A program made the translations under genes and the position numbers. The notes beneath the pieces were generated by a model. It was not told where the DNA came from. It saw only the letters and a list, made by a program, of their open reading frames with translations, and made no database searches. Shown here in pieces: positions 1 through 5,758 of a DNA stretch of 6,832 nucleotides; the stretch's first letter is position 1, and each line of letters starts with the position of its first letter. The DNA lies in contig JAFBAJ010000491.1 in assembly GCA_019247865.1 (NCBI GenBank), positions 1-6,832 of the forward strand, in the 5' to 3' direction. This DNA is from Acidobacteriota bacterium. GTDB lineage: Bacteria > Acidobacteriota > Blastocatellia > Pyrinomonadales > Pyrinomonadaceae.

Positions 1-1
1 T

Positions 2-250
2 GAGTGCTACGGGCTGCCGCGCGTGGACGAAGACGGCGACGGCGTCTATTGCGATCAGGATTGCAATGACGAGAATCCTAACATCTCGCCGTGGGCAGCA
101 GCCGATTGTTCGGGTTATTATTGGGACGCGAACTGCAACGGCCAATACGACCCGTATGAATCCGACTGCCAACAGCCGCCGGACGGCTGCGGCAACACGT
201 ATCGTAACGGTGATACGAACCGGGAGCAGATGCCCTGTTACATGTATTAG
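2..250 (+). CDS. Secreted Cys/Asp-rich protein with MopE-type metal-binding repeat (3' end only)
   Basis: This frame is open to the left edge of the window and ends at TAG 248-250, so only the last 82 residues are visible; the GTG at 23 is probably an internal Val, not a start. The visible part opens with Glu-Cys and runs into an acidic DEDGDG loop at 26-43, then a DCNDENPNI segment, an Asn-Cys-Asn-Gly segment and a final Cys-rich tail. This order (DxDGDG, DCxD, xxNxxP, then spaced Cys and NCNG) matches the putative metal-binding motif family named after MopE, the copper-repressible surface protein of Methylococcus (Pfam Cu-binding_MopE). It also resembles thrombospondin type-3 calcium loops. 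There are 8 Cys in 82 residues, suggesting disulfides and an extracytoplasmic location. The bound metal cannot be told from sequence. The rest of the protein lies outside the window, so its overall role is unknown. Confidence 0.72.
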   Translation, partial: ECYGLPRVDEDGDGVYCDQDCNDENPNISPWAAADCSGYYWDANCNGQYDPYESDCQQPPDGCGNTYRNGDTNREQMPCYMY

Positions 251-277
251 TTAAGCTGTAACATGGCTTGGTTAATC

Positions 278-327
278 AGAACGTGAAGGAGATTTCAGAA
301 GATCGAAATCTCCTTCATGTTCTTTCT
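278..327 (+). terminator. Strong rho-independent-type terminator hairpin after the MopE-like gene
   Basis: The left arm 278-296 pairs with the right arm 305-323 through 19 positions. All are Watson-Crick except one G-T at 283/318, and the loop is 8 nt (297-304). The inner 12 bp (285-296 with 305-316) are perfect. The right arm runs into pyrimidine-rich TCTTTCTTTC (321-330), a weak U-tract. It starts 27 nt after the TAG of the upstream gene, where a terminator is expected. It also sits only about 40 nt before the next gene's start, so a role as an attenuator or 5' leader structure for that gene is possible. Confidence 0.8.
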
Positions 328-363
328 TTCAGCAACAGATAAAGCCGGACGAGGGCTTTGGAA

Positions 364-1059
364 ATGTCTCTGCAAAAAAGCTCGGGAGCTTTGCTCCTCA
401 TCATTCTCCTGAGCCTCGGCTGCGGCTGCTCGAAAGTTCGGAGCAATGTGACGAGCGGTTCGAGACCCGACGGCGCGGTGATCTATGCTGCGGTCGGCGA
501 TTCGACCGGCGCGGGGCTCGGCGCTCGTCAGGGCGGTTACGTGGAGCGGCTCTTTGCGCGCATCAAACAGGCGCGGCCCGCCTCGCGGCTCAACAACCGG
601 AGCCTCGCCGGAGCGAACACCGCGCAGGTCCTGCAAAGTCAGGTGGCACAGATCGTCGCCGACCAGCCGACGCTGGTGACGGTCGGAATCGGGCTCAACG
701 ACCTGCTGCAAGGCGTGACGGAAGATGAGTTCGCTAAGAATTATGAAGAGATCGTCTCGCGCCTGCTCGGGACTCACGCCTTCATCATCATCACCACGTT
801 GCCAGACCTCTCGGCCGCTCCCGCTTTCGCAAAGCGTGAGGCGGGCGACCTGACCGCCCGCCTGATAAGATACAATCAACGCATCGAGACGATTGCCGCG
901 CGGTACGGGGTTGAGCTGGTTGACGTGTACAACCTGAGCCGCGAGGCGCTGCACACACGTCCGGAGTTGTTCGGCGCGGACGGCCTGCATCCATCCGACG
1001 CCGGTTATGAATACTGGGCCGAGACGCTCTGGCCCGCGGTCAACAAAGCCATCAATTAA
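364..1059 (+). CDS. SGNH/GDSL-family hydrolase, probable lipoprotein
   Basis: This is a 231-residue esterase/lipase of the SGNH hydrolase fold. I start it at ATG 364, which has GAGG at 351-354 at suitable spacing; the TTG at 358, two codons earlier, is a weaker alternative. A basic-hydrophobic N-terminus with LLLIILLSLGC suggests a type II signal with lipidated Cys20, though Ser at -3 makes the lipobox imperfect. SGNH blocks are in order: block I GDS with nucleophile Ser47, block II SLAGANT with oxyanion Gly83, block III GLND with Asn112, and block V DGLHPS with Asp206 and His209. All four signature residues are present, so it should be active. The family includes TesA-type thioesterase/lysophospholipase and arylesterases, as well as carbohydrate deacetylases; the substrate cannot be assigned. 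It is the first gene of an apparent operon with the NTF2-like gene and lnt, and follows a terminator hairpin. Confidence 0.9.
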   Translation: MSLQKSSGALLLIILLSLGCGCSKVRSNVTSGSRPDGAVIYAAVGDSTGAGLGARQGGYVERLFARIKQARPASRLNNRSLAGANTAQVLQSQVAQIVADQPTLVTVGIGLNDLLQGVTEDEFAKNYEEIVSRLLGTHAFIIITTLPDLSAAPAFAKREAGDLTARLIRYNQRIETIAARYGVELVDVYNLSREALHTRPELFGADGLHPSDAGYEYWAETLWPAVNKAIN

Positions 1060-1066
1060 GAGCATC

Positions 1067-1074
1067 GAGGAGGT
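1067..1074 (+). promoter_or_regulatory. Ribosome binding site (GAGGAGGT) fixing the start at 1082
   Basis: GAGGAGGT is a near-complete Shine-Dalgarno sequence 7 nt before ATG 1082. It lies in the 22-nt gap after the TAA of the hydrolase gene. It decides the start of the small exported protein in favour of 1082, over the in-frame upstream ATG at 1007 that lies inside the hydrolase gene. It is the best ribosome binding site in the window, so this middle gene may be translated more strongly than its neighbours. Confidence 0.85.
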
Positions 1075-1081
1075 GTCGCAC

Positions 1082-1615
1082 ATGACAAAGATGAGAGCTG
1101 CGCTGCTGGCGTTATTGCTGCTGCTCGGATGTCATCTGGCCGAGGGCCAGACGCAGGAGACGGCGACGGCGGGGGACGAGTCCGGGCGCGTGCGACAGGC
1201 TGTGCAATCATATCTGGAGACGACTGCGCAAAACCTGAACGCGAAGAATCCGGTTCCCTCTCAGGTCGTACACCCGCGCGCGAAAATCTTTTCGACGGTC
1301 AGAGACGAACTTTTAGTAAGCAGCATCTCGACCAGACCCGTGAAGAAACAACCCGACCTGATTAAGACGGAGACGACCGACCGCATCGTCTCAGTGGATG
1401 TGACGGGTTCGATGGCGGTCGTCAAGGTCGAGACGATCTATCCATACGGCTCTCTGACGGCCACCGAATATAACTCGCTCTCCGAGAACGACCCGCTCCG
1501 AACTTCTGCCGGCAAGCAGCTCAGGCTGACGAGCTATCTGTCGCTGCTCAAGCTCGGCGGCGAGTGGAAGATCGTGAGCTTCCTGACCTCCAACAGCTTC
1601 GCCGGTGACCAATAA
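1082..1615 (+). CDS. Small exported NTF2-like (lumazine-binding-type) protein, probable lipoprotein
   Basis: This encodes a 177-residue protein. The N-terminus has Lys3 and Arg5, then a Leu-rich core ending LLLLLGC, a good lipobox with lipidated Cys17; cleavage after AEG (residues 20-22) by signal peptidase I is the alternative. The mature part begins with a helix (VRQAVQSYLETTAQ, about 37-50), a His-Pro (64-65) where these families usually have an Hp(d/r)A motif, and ends with alternating strands including SYLSLLKLGGEWKIVSF (151-167). That ending resembles the YLxLLKxdGxWKIv signature of Lumazine_bd_2 / SnoaL-like NTF2-fold proteins. Such proteins form a cone-shaped pocket and may be catalytic or purely binding; no catalytic set can be named here. 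It is flanked 22 nt after the SGNH gene and 3 nt before lnt. Family assignment rests on motif resemblance only, and its function is unknown. Confidence 0.75.
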   Translation: MTKMRAALLALLLLLGCHLAEGQTQETATAGDESGRVRQAVQSYLETTAQNLNAKNPVPSQVVHPRAKIFSTVRDELLVSSISTRPVKKQPDLIKTETTDRIVSVDVTGSMAVVKVETIYPYGSLTATEYNSLSENDPLRTSAGKQLRLTSYLSLLKLGGEWKIVSFLTSNSFAGDQ

Positions 1616-1618
1616 GAC

Positions 1619-3256
1619 ATGGCCGTGTTTGATTCCCTGCGCAGCTTTCTGAAGCGCCCGCCGCCCGCGCAGAGCGTGCACGGCCGCACACATGAGCTTC
1701 GCCGGGGACTCTGCCTCGCAGCCTTTTCGGGCGCGCTCTGGGCTCTGGTGTGCGTCAACTTTTCGGCCTGGCCGCTGGCCTTCGTGGCGATGGTTCCGGG
1801 GCTCTTCGCCATCGAGCGCGCGACCAGCACACGCCGCGCAGTGCTCTTCGGCTGGAGCCTGGGGCTCGTCGGCAATGCGTGCGGGTTCTACTGGATGTTC
1901 GGCACGATGCGACGCTTTGCAGGTCTGCCGTGGTGGGCGGCGGCGCTGCTCTTCCTCTCGATCTGCGGCTTTCAAGCCCTTCGCATGGCCTTCTTCGGCT
2001 GGGCCCTGCGGCTCATCAGAAATCATTCAGGACTGCCGCTGGCGCTGGTCGCGCCGGTCGTGCTGGTGACGGTAGAGCTCTGCATCCCGCTCATCTTTCC
2101 CTTCTACCTGGCGATGTCTGTAGCGCAGCAGCCGCTCCTGATACAGATCGCAGACCTGACCGGCGTGGCCGGAGTCTCCGCGTTGCTGTTGATGGTCAAC
2201 GGCGCGATCTACGATCTCCTGAGCGGCGCGCAGAGGAGAAGAGACATTGCCGCCGTCTCCTTTGCGATCCTGCTCGCGGCCGTCTGTTACGGCTTCCTGC
2301 GCGTGCGCCAATTCACTCGACAGCGCGCCCTCGCCCCGAAAATCAAAGTGGGCATCGTGCAGCCGAACGCCATCACTTATGCTCTCGGCGGCGGCAATCA
2401 GGTTTTCGCGGAACGTAGGATAGCAGACCTGCAGGCGCGTTCAGCGGAACTGGAGGCCGCAGGCGCGGACCTCATCGTGTGGCCGGAATCGAGCTATCCG
2501 AGAAGGATTTCGCGGCAGGCGAACGGCGACCGCCCGGACTCCGATCCCTTGCGTATCAAACGCGGCTTCAACACGCCGCTGGTCTTCAATGTCACGACCT
2601 ATCAGCCGCCCCTCAGTTCCGGGCAGCCATACAACAGCGCCATCCTGCTGGATATGGACGGAAAGTTTCGGGCACGGTACGACAAGAACAATCTCTTCAT
2701 GTTCGGCGAGTACACGCCGGGACTGGCGACGTTTCCCTGGCTCGAAAACTTCTCGCCGCTGAGGCTCGAACAGTTCGCGGCGGGAGGGGAGATCAACACG
2801 CTGCCGTTTCAGACCGGAGACGGGCGCGAGTGGCGTTTGGGGCCGATGATCTGTCTGGAAGATATTCTGCCCGGCTTCGGGCGACGGCTCGGCGCACTGC
2901 ACCCGCACCTGCTCGTGAACCTGACCAACGATTCATGGTTCGGCGAGACCACCGAGCCCTGGCAACATCTGGCCCTCAGCGTGTTCCGCAGCGTAGAGCT
3001 TAGGACGGAACTGGTGCGTGCGGCGAACACAGGCGTCTCGACTTACGTCGACGCGACCGGGCGCGTCTATGCCGCGACGTATGTGGTCGATCCGGCGCGG
3101 GACACACGCGGCGCGGATAAGGTTCTCGCCGAAGTCGCGCTGATCGAAGGCGGACACACACTCTATGCTCTGGCCGGAGATTATTTCAGCTACCTCTGCA
3201 TCGCGCTCACGCTCTACCTCTCGCTGGTCGCGCCCTGGCTGCGACGCCGAGAGTAA
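1619..3256 (+). CDS. lnt: Apolipoprotein N-acyltransferase
   Basis: Lnt is an inner-membrane enzyme. It transfers an acyl chain from a phospholipid to the free amino group of the lipid-modified Cys of diacylated apolipoproteins, the last step of lipoprotein maturation. The 545 residues begin with a hydrophilic stretch (1-28). A multi-spanning membrane domain follows (about 29-227), then a nitrilase-like periplasmic domain (about 240-510) and a C-terminal membrane helix (about 521-540). The Glu-Lys-Cys triad is visible: Glu290 in VWPESS, Lys356 in YDKNNLF, and Cys412 in MICLED. Conserved FGEYTPG (362-368), NLTNDSWFG (434-442), PWQH (447-450) and RAANTG (467-472) also match. It is slightly longer than the E. 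coli protein (512). ATG 1619 is the first possible start: the TAA of the preceding gene is in the same frame two codons earlier. The 3-nt gap suggests translational coupling. No strong ribosome binding site is seen, only GGTGA at 1604-1608. Confidence 0.97.
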   Translation: MAVFDSLRSFLKRPPPAQSVHGRTHELRRGLCLAAFSGALWALVCVNFSAWPLAFVAMVPGLFAIERATSTRRAVLFGWSLGLVGNACGFYWMFGTMRRFAGLPWWAAALLFLSICGFQALRMAFFGWALRLIRNHSGLPLALVAPVVLVTVELCIPLIFPFYLAMSVAQQPLLIQIADLTGVAGVSALLLMVNGAIYDLLSGAQRRRDIAAVSFAILLAAVCYGFLRVRQFTRQRALAPKIKVGIVQPNAITYALGGGNQVFAERRIADLQARSAELEAAGADLIVWPESSYPRRISRQANGDRPDSDPLRIKRGFNTPLVFNVTTYQPPLSSGQPYNSAILLDMDGKFRARYDKNNLFMFGEYTPGLATFPWLENFSPLRLEQFAAGGEINTLPFQTGDGREWRLGPMICLEDILPGFGRRLGALHPHLLVNLTNDSWFGETTEPWQHLALSVFRSVELRTELVRAANTGVSTYVDATGRVYAATYVVDPARDTRGADKVLAEVALIEGGHTLYALAGDYFSYLCIALTLYLSLVAPWLRRRE

Positions 3257-3273
3257 GCATCCACAGCAACTCT

Positions 3274-5580
3274 TCATCTGGCTCCGAAATGAATTTTGAC
3301 ACCGGCGCGCAGGAGCACCGGCGGGCCGAGCGTGGTCACGGGCGTGCGCCCGACTTCGACGCGCTCGTTGAAGAGATTCTCGACGGCGACGTAAACATCA
3401 AGCGAGCGGCGTAGGCTGCGCGCGGCGTAAGCGTCAAGCGTGAAGTACGGCGCGAGAGGAAAGCGATTCTGGTCGTCGTCGAACTGCGAGCTGCCGGCAC
3501 GCCCTTGCAGGCTCAAGGTCAGGCGCGAAGGGTTCGCGTAGCGGATCTGAAAAGCGAGCTGGTGGCGCGCGACCTGCGGGACGAAGAGGTTTTCGAGCGC
3601 GCGATTAACCGAAAATTCCACGACGCGCGAATCCGTCAGGAGATAGCTTCCGTTCACCTTCCAGCGGCGGCTCAGGCGCGCTTCCGCTTCGAGCTCTATG
3701 CCGCGCGCGCGTGTGCGCCCCAGATTCTGCCGCTGGCGCGTGATCAGCGCGGGCGTCGTGCTGAGCGTCACGTTCGCGACGGGCCGCGTGATCTCCGTCC
3801 AGAAGAAAGTCCCGCGCACGGTCATGCGCTCCCTGAAAGAAAGCAGCGTCGCGCCCGCCTCGCCCCCGGTCAAACGCTCCGCTCTTAACCGATCATTCGC
3901 CAGCGTCAGGACATCGCCGACGCGAAAAGACCTGTACAGCTCATTCAGCGTCGGCGCGCGAAAGGCTCTGTACACAGCGGCCGTGAGCGACAAATTTTTT
4001 ACCGGCTGGTAGAGCACGGAGAGTTGCGGGCTCAATGCAGTTTCGCTCCGCGCCGGAAAAAGATTGGCCGTCGCTGTTCCGGCCTGCGTGAGCGGGCGCG
4101 TCTCACTGCGCGCGGCGTAGTTGCGCCAGCGATCAAAGCGCACGCCGACCGTCGCGTTGAGGCGAGACGTGAGGCGCACGATGTCTTCAGCAAAGAATCC
4201 CAGCGCGCGTTCGCGCCCGCCCGCGCCGATCAAAGAGGTCGCGCGTCCCTGCGCGAAAGCTATCTCGTCGCTCGCGCCGCGCACCTCGCGCGCGTCGAAG
4301 CCAGCCACCAGCGTCTGCCTCGCGCCGAGGGAGCGCGACCACTGCGTCGTCAGCCCGTTGACCTGCGCGGGCACGCGTTGCAGGCGCGTCAAAGCCTCGC
4401 TGTTCCGGTCGGCCGCGACGGACGTGAAGGTCTGGTCGAAGAGCTGCGCGCCAGTGTAGACGCTCAGCGAGAACGCGCCCGCGCGCTGGAAACGATAATC
4501 GCCGCCCGCCTGTAGGCTGCGTATGTGCGTCCGGTTGATCTGGAGCGGCGTCCCATTCTCGCGCGCTTCGACGAAGTATGAGCCGCGCACGAAAGCTCGT
4601 CCTTCTTCATTTATCTTTCTCTCTAACGTCAGTTCCAGCGCGCCGTGACGAGAGGCCGCAGGCGTGTCGACGCGCCCGCGCTCATCCAAAGCAACCGGCA
4701 CATAACCGCTCGTGCGAAAGAGCTCGCCCGAGATGCTCGCGCTCCAATCATTTCCGGTCGTGCTCGCGTAAAGCGCCGCGTCCGGCGTGCGCTCGTTGCC
4801 GTAAGAGGCTTCGAGCGAGAACGCCTGAGCCTCGTTCGTGCGTCTGATGAGATTCACGACGCCGCCGAGCGCACCGCTGCCGTAGAGATGCGAAGCTCCG
4901 CCGCGCAGGACCTCTGCGCGTGCGAGCGCGGCGCGCGGCACGCGGCTCCAATAGACCCAGCAGCCGAAGGGATCGTTGAGCGGCACTCCGTCTGCGAGCA
5001 CGACCGCGCGGCTCGCGCCGCTCGCACCGACGCCGCGCAGTGAGACGCCCTGTGCGGTTGGATTGGCCGTGCGGCTGCCCGTGCGGCGAAAGAGCTGAAA
5101 GCCCGCGACCTGTCTCAGCGCATCATCGAGCGTGAGCGCGGCCGTCGTTTCCAACTCTTCGTTCGAGAGCACGACGACGCTCTGCGCAGTCTCGCCGAGA
5201 CGCGTGGCAGTGCGCGTTGCCGTGACCGTCACGCGCTCCGTCAGAGACGCAGGCGCAAGCACAAACTCAAGGCCAGTCGTTTCCCCTGCTCTGAAATTTC
5301 TCTCCGCGCCCTCGAAGCCGCGCGCACTCACCGTCAACAGGACTTCCGCCTCCGTCACACGCTCGAACGAGAACCTTCCGGCATCATCCGTCAACGCACG
5401 CGCGATGACTTTTCCGGCGACCGTCAGTGAGACTTGGGCTCCCGCGACGGCCGCGCCCGCCTGATCGCGCACGACTCCCTCCACACGCCTTCCCTCTTGC
5501 GAGAGAGCCTGCGCCGGAGCCGTCACGCAGATGATGCAGAGCAGGGCGAGAAGAGACCACGACAGGCGTAACAGAGGCAT
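3274..5580 (-). CDS. TonB-dependent outer-membrane receptor with N-terminal carboxypeptidase-regulatory-like domain
   Basis: This is a 768-residue outer-membrane transporter powered by TonB/ExbBD. A signal peptide (about 1-26, ending APAQA-LSQ) is followed by a CarboxypepD_reg-like beta-sandwich (about 32-108: GVVRDQAGAAVAGAQVSL, TDDAGRFSF). A TonB-box-like ERVTVTA is at 115-121. The plug (about 130-250) carries SLRGVGASG, VVLADGVPLNDPFG, EVLRGGASHLYGSGALGGVVNL. The rest is the 22-strand-type barrel, with the late hallmark VENLFNERVEVG and an end at ...IHFGAR, three residues past the usual terminal Phe. The plug resembles BtuB/siderophore-receptor types, and the protein is shorter than Oar-like receptors. 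The substrate is unknown. The start is fixed by an in-frame TGA (5587-5589) just upstream of ATG 5580; the ribosome binding site is weak (GAAG). It is convergent with lnt (17 nt between stops) and lies downstream of the hybrid kinase gene on the same strand. Confidence 0.96.
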   Translation of the reverse strand: MPLLRLSWSLLALLCIICVTAPAQALSQEGRRVEGVVRDQAGAAVAGAQVSLTVAGKVIARALTDDAGRFSFERVTEAEVLLTVSARGFEGAERNFRAGETTGLEFVLAPASLTERVTVTATRTATRLGETAQSVVVLSNEELETTAALTLDDALRQVAGFQLFRRTGSRTANPTAQGVSLRGVGASGASRAVVLADGVPLNDPFGCWVYWSRVPRAALARAEVLRGGASHLYGSGALGGVVNLIRRTNEAQAFSLEASYGNERTPDAALYASTTGNDWSASISGELFRTSGYVPVALDERGRVDTPAASRHGALELTLERKINEEGRAFVRGSYFVEARENGTPLQINRTHIRSLQAGGDYRFQRAGAFSLSVYTGAQLFDQTFTSVAADRNSEALTRLQRVPAQVNGLTTQWSRSLGARQTLVAGFDAREVRGASDEIAFAQGRATSLIGAGGRERALGFFAEDIVRLTSRLNATVGVRFDRWRNYAARSETRPLTQAGTATANLFPARSETALSPQLSVLYQPVKNLSLTAAVYRAFRAPTLNELYRSFRVGDVLTLANDRLRAERLTGGEAGATLLSFRERMTVRGTFFWTEITRPVANVTLSTTPALITRQRQNLGRTRARGIELEAEARLSRRWKVNGSYLLTDSRVVEFSVNRALENLFVPQVARHQLAFQIRYANPSRLTLSLQGRAGSSQFDDDQNRFPLAPYFTLDAYAARSLRRSLDVYVAVENLFNERVEVGRTPVTTLGPPVLLRAGVKIHFGAR

Positions 5581-5641
5581 AACGCTTCAGCATCTTTCAC
5601 GTTCCAGGTCTAAACTTAGCAGTGGGTCAGTTTAAAGCAGT

Positions 5642-5714
5642 CTCACGCAAAGGCGCAAAGACGCAAAGGAAAGACAAGTTGCTTTTCCTTTGCGTCTTCG
5701 CGCCTTTGCGTGAG
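5642..5714. repeat. Long palindrome: 32-bp stem hairpin in the kinase-receptor intergenic region
   Basis: The left arm 5642-5673 pairs with 5683-5714 at 30 of 32 positions as Watson-Crick. There is one A/C mismatch (5657/5699) and one G-T (5673/5683), with a 9-nt loop at 5674-5682. The arms are nearly identical to their inverse, so either strand can fold. Sequences of this RCGCAAAG type are known from many environmental bacterial genomes as dispersed intergenic repeats, and they give spurious ORFs translating as KGAKTQR / LCVFAPLRE; that is recalled from database experience, not checked. On the minus strand it lies after the kinase stop and before the receptor start. It could end kinase transcription or protect mRNA ends, although no clear U-tract follows. 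Confidence 0.88.
5645..5668 (+). repeat. Three tandem 8-mers (RCGCAAAG) forming the core of the palindrome arm
   Basis: ACGCAAAG (5645-5652), GCGCAAAG (5653-5660) and ACGCAAAG (5661-5668) abut without spacers and differ only at the first base. The opposite arm carries the inverse set at 5688-5711, with one change in the middle unit. The palindrome arm is therefore itself a short tandem array. Confidence 0.9.
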
Positions 5715-5758
5715 CTTCTTTGGTTGTGCTGCTTCACTCGAACTTGCAAACTGAACCA

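Noticed and set aside
317..412. Possible leader peptide starting at ATG 317, just after the terminator hairpin
   Set aside because: The only good ribosome binding sequence (AAGGAG 286-291) is locked in the stem and about 25 nt away, and the frame overlaps the hydrolase start out of frame with no peptide features of a known leader.
295..1083. Long minus-strand open frame (262 codons) opposite the SGNH hydrolase
   Set aside because: It is antisense to a gene with complete SGNH motifs, has a composition rich in Arg and Gly typical of a GC-rich shadow frame, and shows no recognisable domain or ribosome binding site.
1391..2026. Minus-strand frame (211 codons) overlapping the NTF2-like gene and lnt
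   Set aside because: It spans two clearly coding genes on the other strand and is low-complexity in Glu, Arg and Ala, with no domain signature.
3300..3324. Short direct repeat CACCGGCG near the 3' end of the receptor gene
   Set aside because: It is 8 bp in GC-rich coding sequence and expected by chance; it does not form a hairpin placed to serve as a terminator.
4024..4515. Plus-strand frame (163 codons) inside the receptor gene
   Set aside because: It lies wholly within and antisense to the TonB-dependent receptor, whose barrel sequence is continuous; Arg/Ala-rich shadow.
5581..5640. Candidate promoter for the receptor gene on the minus strand
   Set aside because: AT-rich patches are present (TTTAAAC and TAAGTTTAGA on the minus strand), but no pair with proper spacing and consensus could be defended by eye.
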